A stretch of DNA of 64,000 nt, from contig NZ_JAOCAH010000003.1 of the NCBI RefSeq assembly GCF_029839275.1, forward strand, positions 310,001 to 374,000, written 5' to 3'. Below the pieces are notes generated by a model. It searched no databases and had not been told where the DNA came from. It saw nothing but the letters and a program-made list of their open reading frames with translations. This document shows positions 63,525-64,000 of the stretch, piece by piece. The first letter of the stretch is position 1. Each line of letters opens with the position of its first letter. A program made the translations under genes and the position numbers. The DNA comes from Pseudomonas sp. GD03944. Lineage in GTDB: Bacteria > Pseudomonadota > Gammaproteobacteria > Pseudomonadales > Pseudomonadaceae.

Positions 63525-64000
63525 ATGGAGCAGATCAACCACATCCGCAGCGGGTTACCCGGCGTCCGCCTGATCGACGCCGAGTACCACCGTTTCAGCT
63601 TTCCCCGGCATTTTCACCTGGAGTACCACCTGGGCCTGATGCTGAACGGGCAGCAGCGCTACGTCTATCGCGGCGAACGCTGCCTGGTCGGCGGCGGCGA
63701 CACGCTGCTGATGGCGCCCGAGCATGTCCATGACGGTGCCAGCCTGGCGGGTGAGGGCTACCGCATCCGGGTCCTGGCCCTGGACCCGTTGTGGCTGGAC
63801 CAGGCCAGTCGCAGCCTGACCGATGGCGCCCAGGGCGCCCCGCGCCTGACCACCACCCGCCTACGCAACCCGCTGCTGCAGCGTCAGTTGATCACTGTCC
63901 ATGCGGCGCTGCTCGGCGACGATTCTCGGCTCGTCCAGGAAACCGCCTTGTGGCAGGCGCTGGCCTGCCTGCTCAGCCAGGGCTCGACCTTGCGCGTGGC
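63525..64000 (+). CDS. AraC-family transcriptional regulator, N-terminal part
   Basis: The open frame starting MEQINHIRSGLPGVRLID runs off the window after about 158 codons. It shows the AraC-type cupin sensor domain (PRHFHLEYHLGLMLNGQQRYVYRG, GGDTLLMAPEHVHDG). The helix-turn-helix region lies outside. The family label rests on the cupin and on the recalled P. aeruginosa order (an AraC gene after the thioesterase). No clear Shine-Dalgarno was seen. Confidence 0.8.
   Translation, partial: MEQINHIRSGLPGVRLIDAEYHRFSFPRHFHLEYHLGLMLNGQQRYVYRGERCLVGGGDTLLMAPEHVHDGASLAGEGYRIRVLALDPLWLDQASRSLTDGAQGAPRLTTTRLRNPLLQRQLITVHAALLGDDSRLVQETALWQALACLLSQGSTLRV

Overview
The window is high-GC chromosomal DNA of a Pseudomonas. 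The genus call rests on protein resemblance and gene order: aer-acnA, gltA next to sdhCDAB-sucAB-lpdG-sucCD, then brnQ, htpG, a dienelactone-hydrolase-like gene, a chemoreceptor, fabAB, a hybrid kinase, gpsA, an acyl-CoA ligase and an AraC regulator. From memory this is close to the PA1560-PA1620 order of P. aeruginosa PAO1. A REP-like element after rlmM resembles those of the P. fluorescens/P. putida lineage. Species cannot be fixed. I saw no rRNA, tRNA, prophage, insertion sequence or CRISPR array.

Layout. 1-790: a visibly AT-richer orphan gene and a palindrome-rich spacer. 790-9740: aerotaxis receptor, aconitase A, rlmM, tusA, a MATE exporter and pdxB. 9790-16150: a small conserved protein, a run of NAD-kinase-like, DUF1287 and DCC genes, an MsbA-like ABC exporter, RhtA, PpnP and a DEDDh exonuclease. 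16450-20580: a two-gene signalling operon (REC-DUF3369-degenerate GGDEF-EAL plus histidine kinase). 20640-34600: YkgJ and START proteins, then the TCA block, with gltA divergent from sdhCDAB-sucAB-lpdG-sucCD. 34900-42600: BrnQ, DUF599 and MAPEG membrane proteins, twin acidic lipoproteins, tandem hotdog thioesterases, an unknown membrane protein and HtpG behind a near-consensus sigma-32 promoter. 42750-47440: a large MHYT hybrid kinase coupled to an HD-GYP response regulator. 47500-53140: dienelactone-hydrolase-like protein, DUF4394 protein, an ECF sigma/anti-sigma pair, pirin, OsmC and an amidohydrolase. 53360-64000: chemoreceptor, fabA-fabB, hybrid kinase, gpsA-DUF4389-sixA, acyl-CoA ligase, thioesterase and the start of an AraC regulator.

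How the genes work together. The core is housekeeping: nearly all TCA steps from citrate to fumarate, including both 2-oxoglutarate dehydrogenase subunits with the E3, plus unsaturated fatty acid and glycerol-3-phosphate synthesis. Around it sits dense signalling: two chemoreceptors, three histidine kinases and two c-di-GMP-hydrolysis-type output proteins. The most distinctive sequence-level observations are: (i) a matched pair of candidate ECF promoters upstream of the sigma operon and of the DUF4394 gene, each with a similar AT-rich element beside the -35; (ii) the MHYT kinase/HD-GYP pair sitting between htpG and the hydrolase gene; (iii) stem-loops at the boundaries of the sdh-suc operon, one with a terminator-like U-tract; and (iv) a perfect 22-bp palindrome plus a Crc/Hfq-type A-rich motif at the acyl-CoA ligase start. 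No wholly new multi-gene system is evident.
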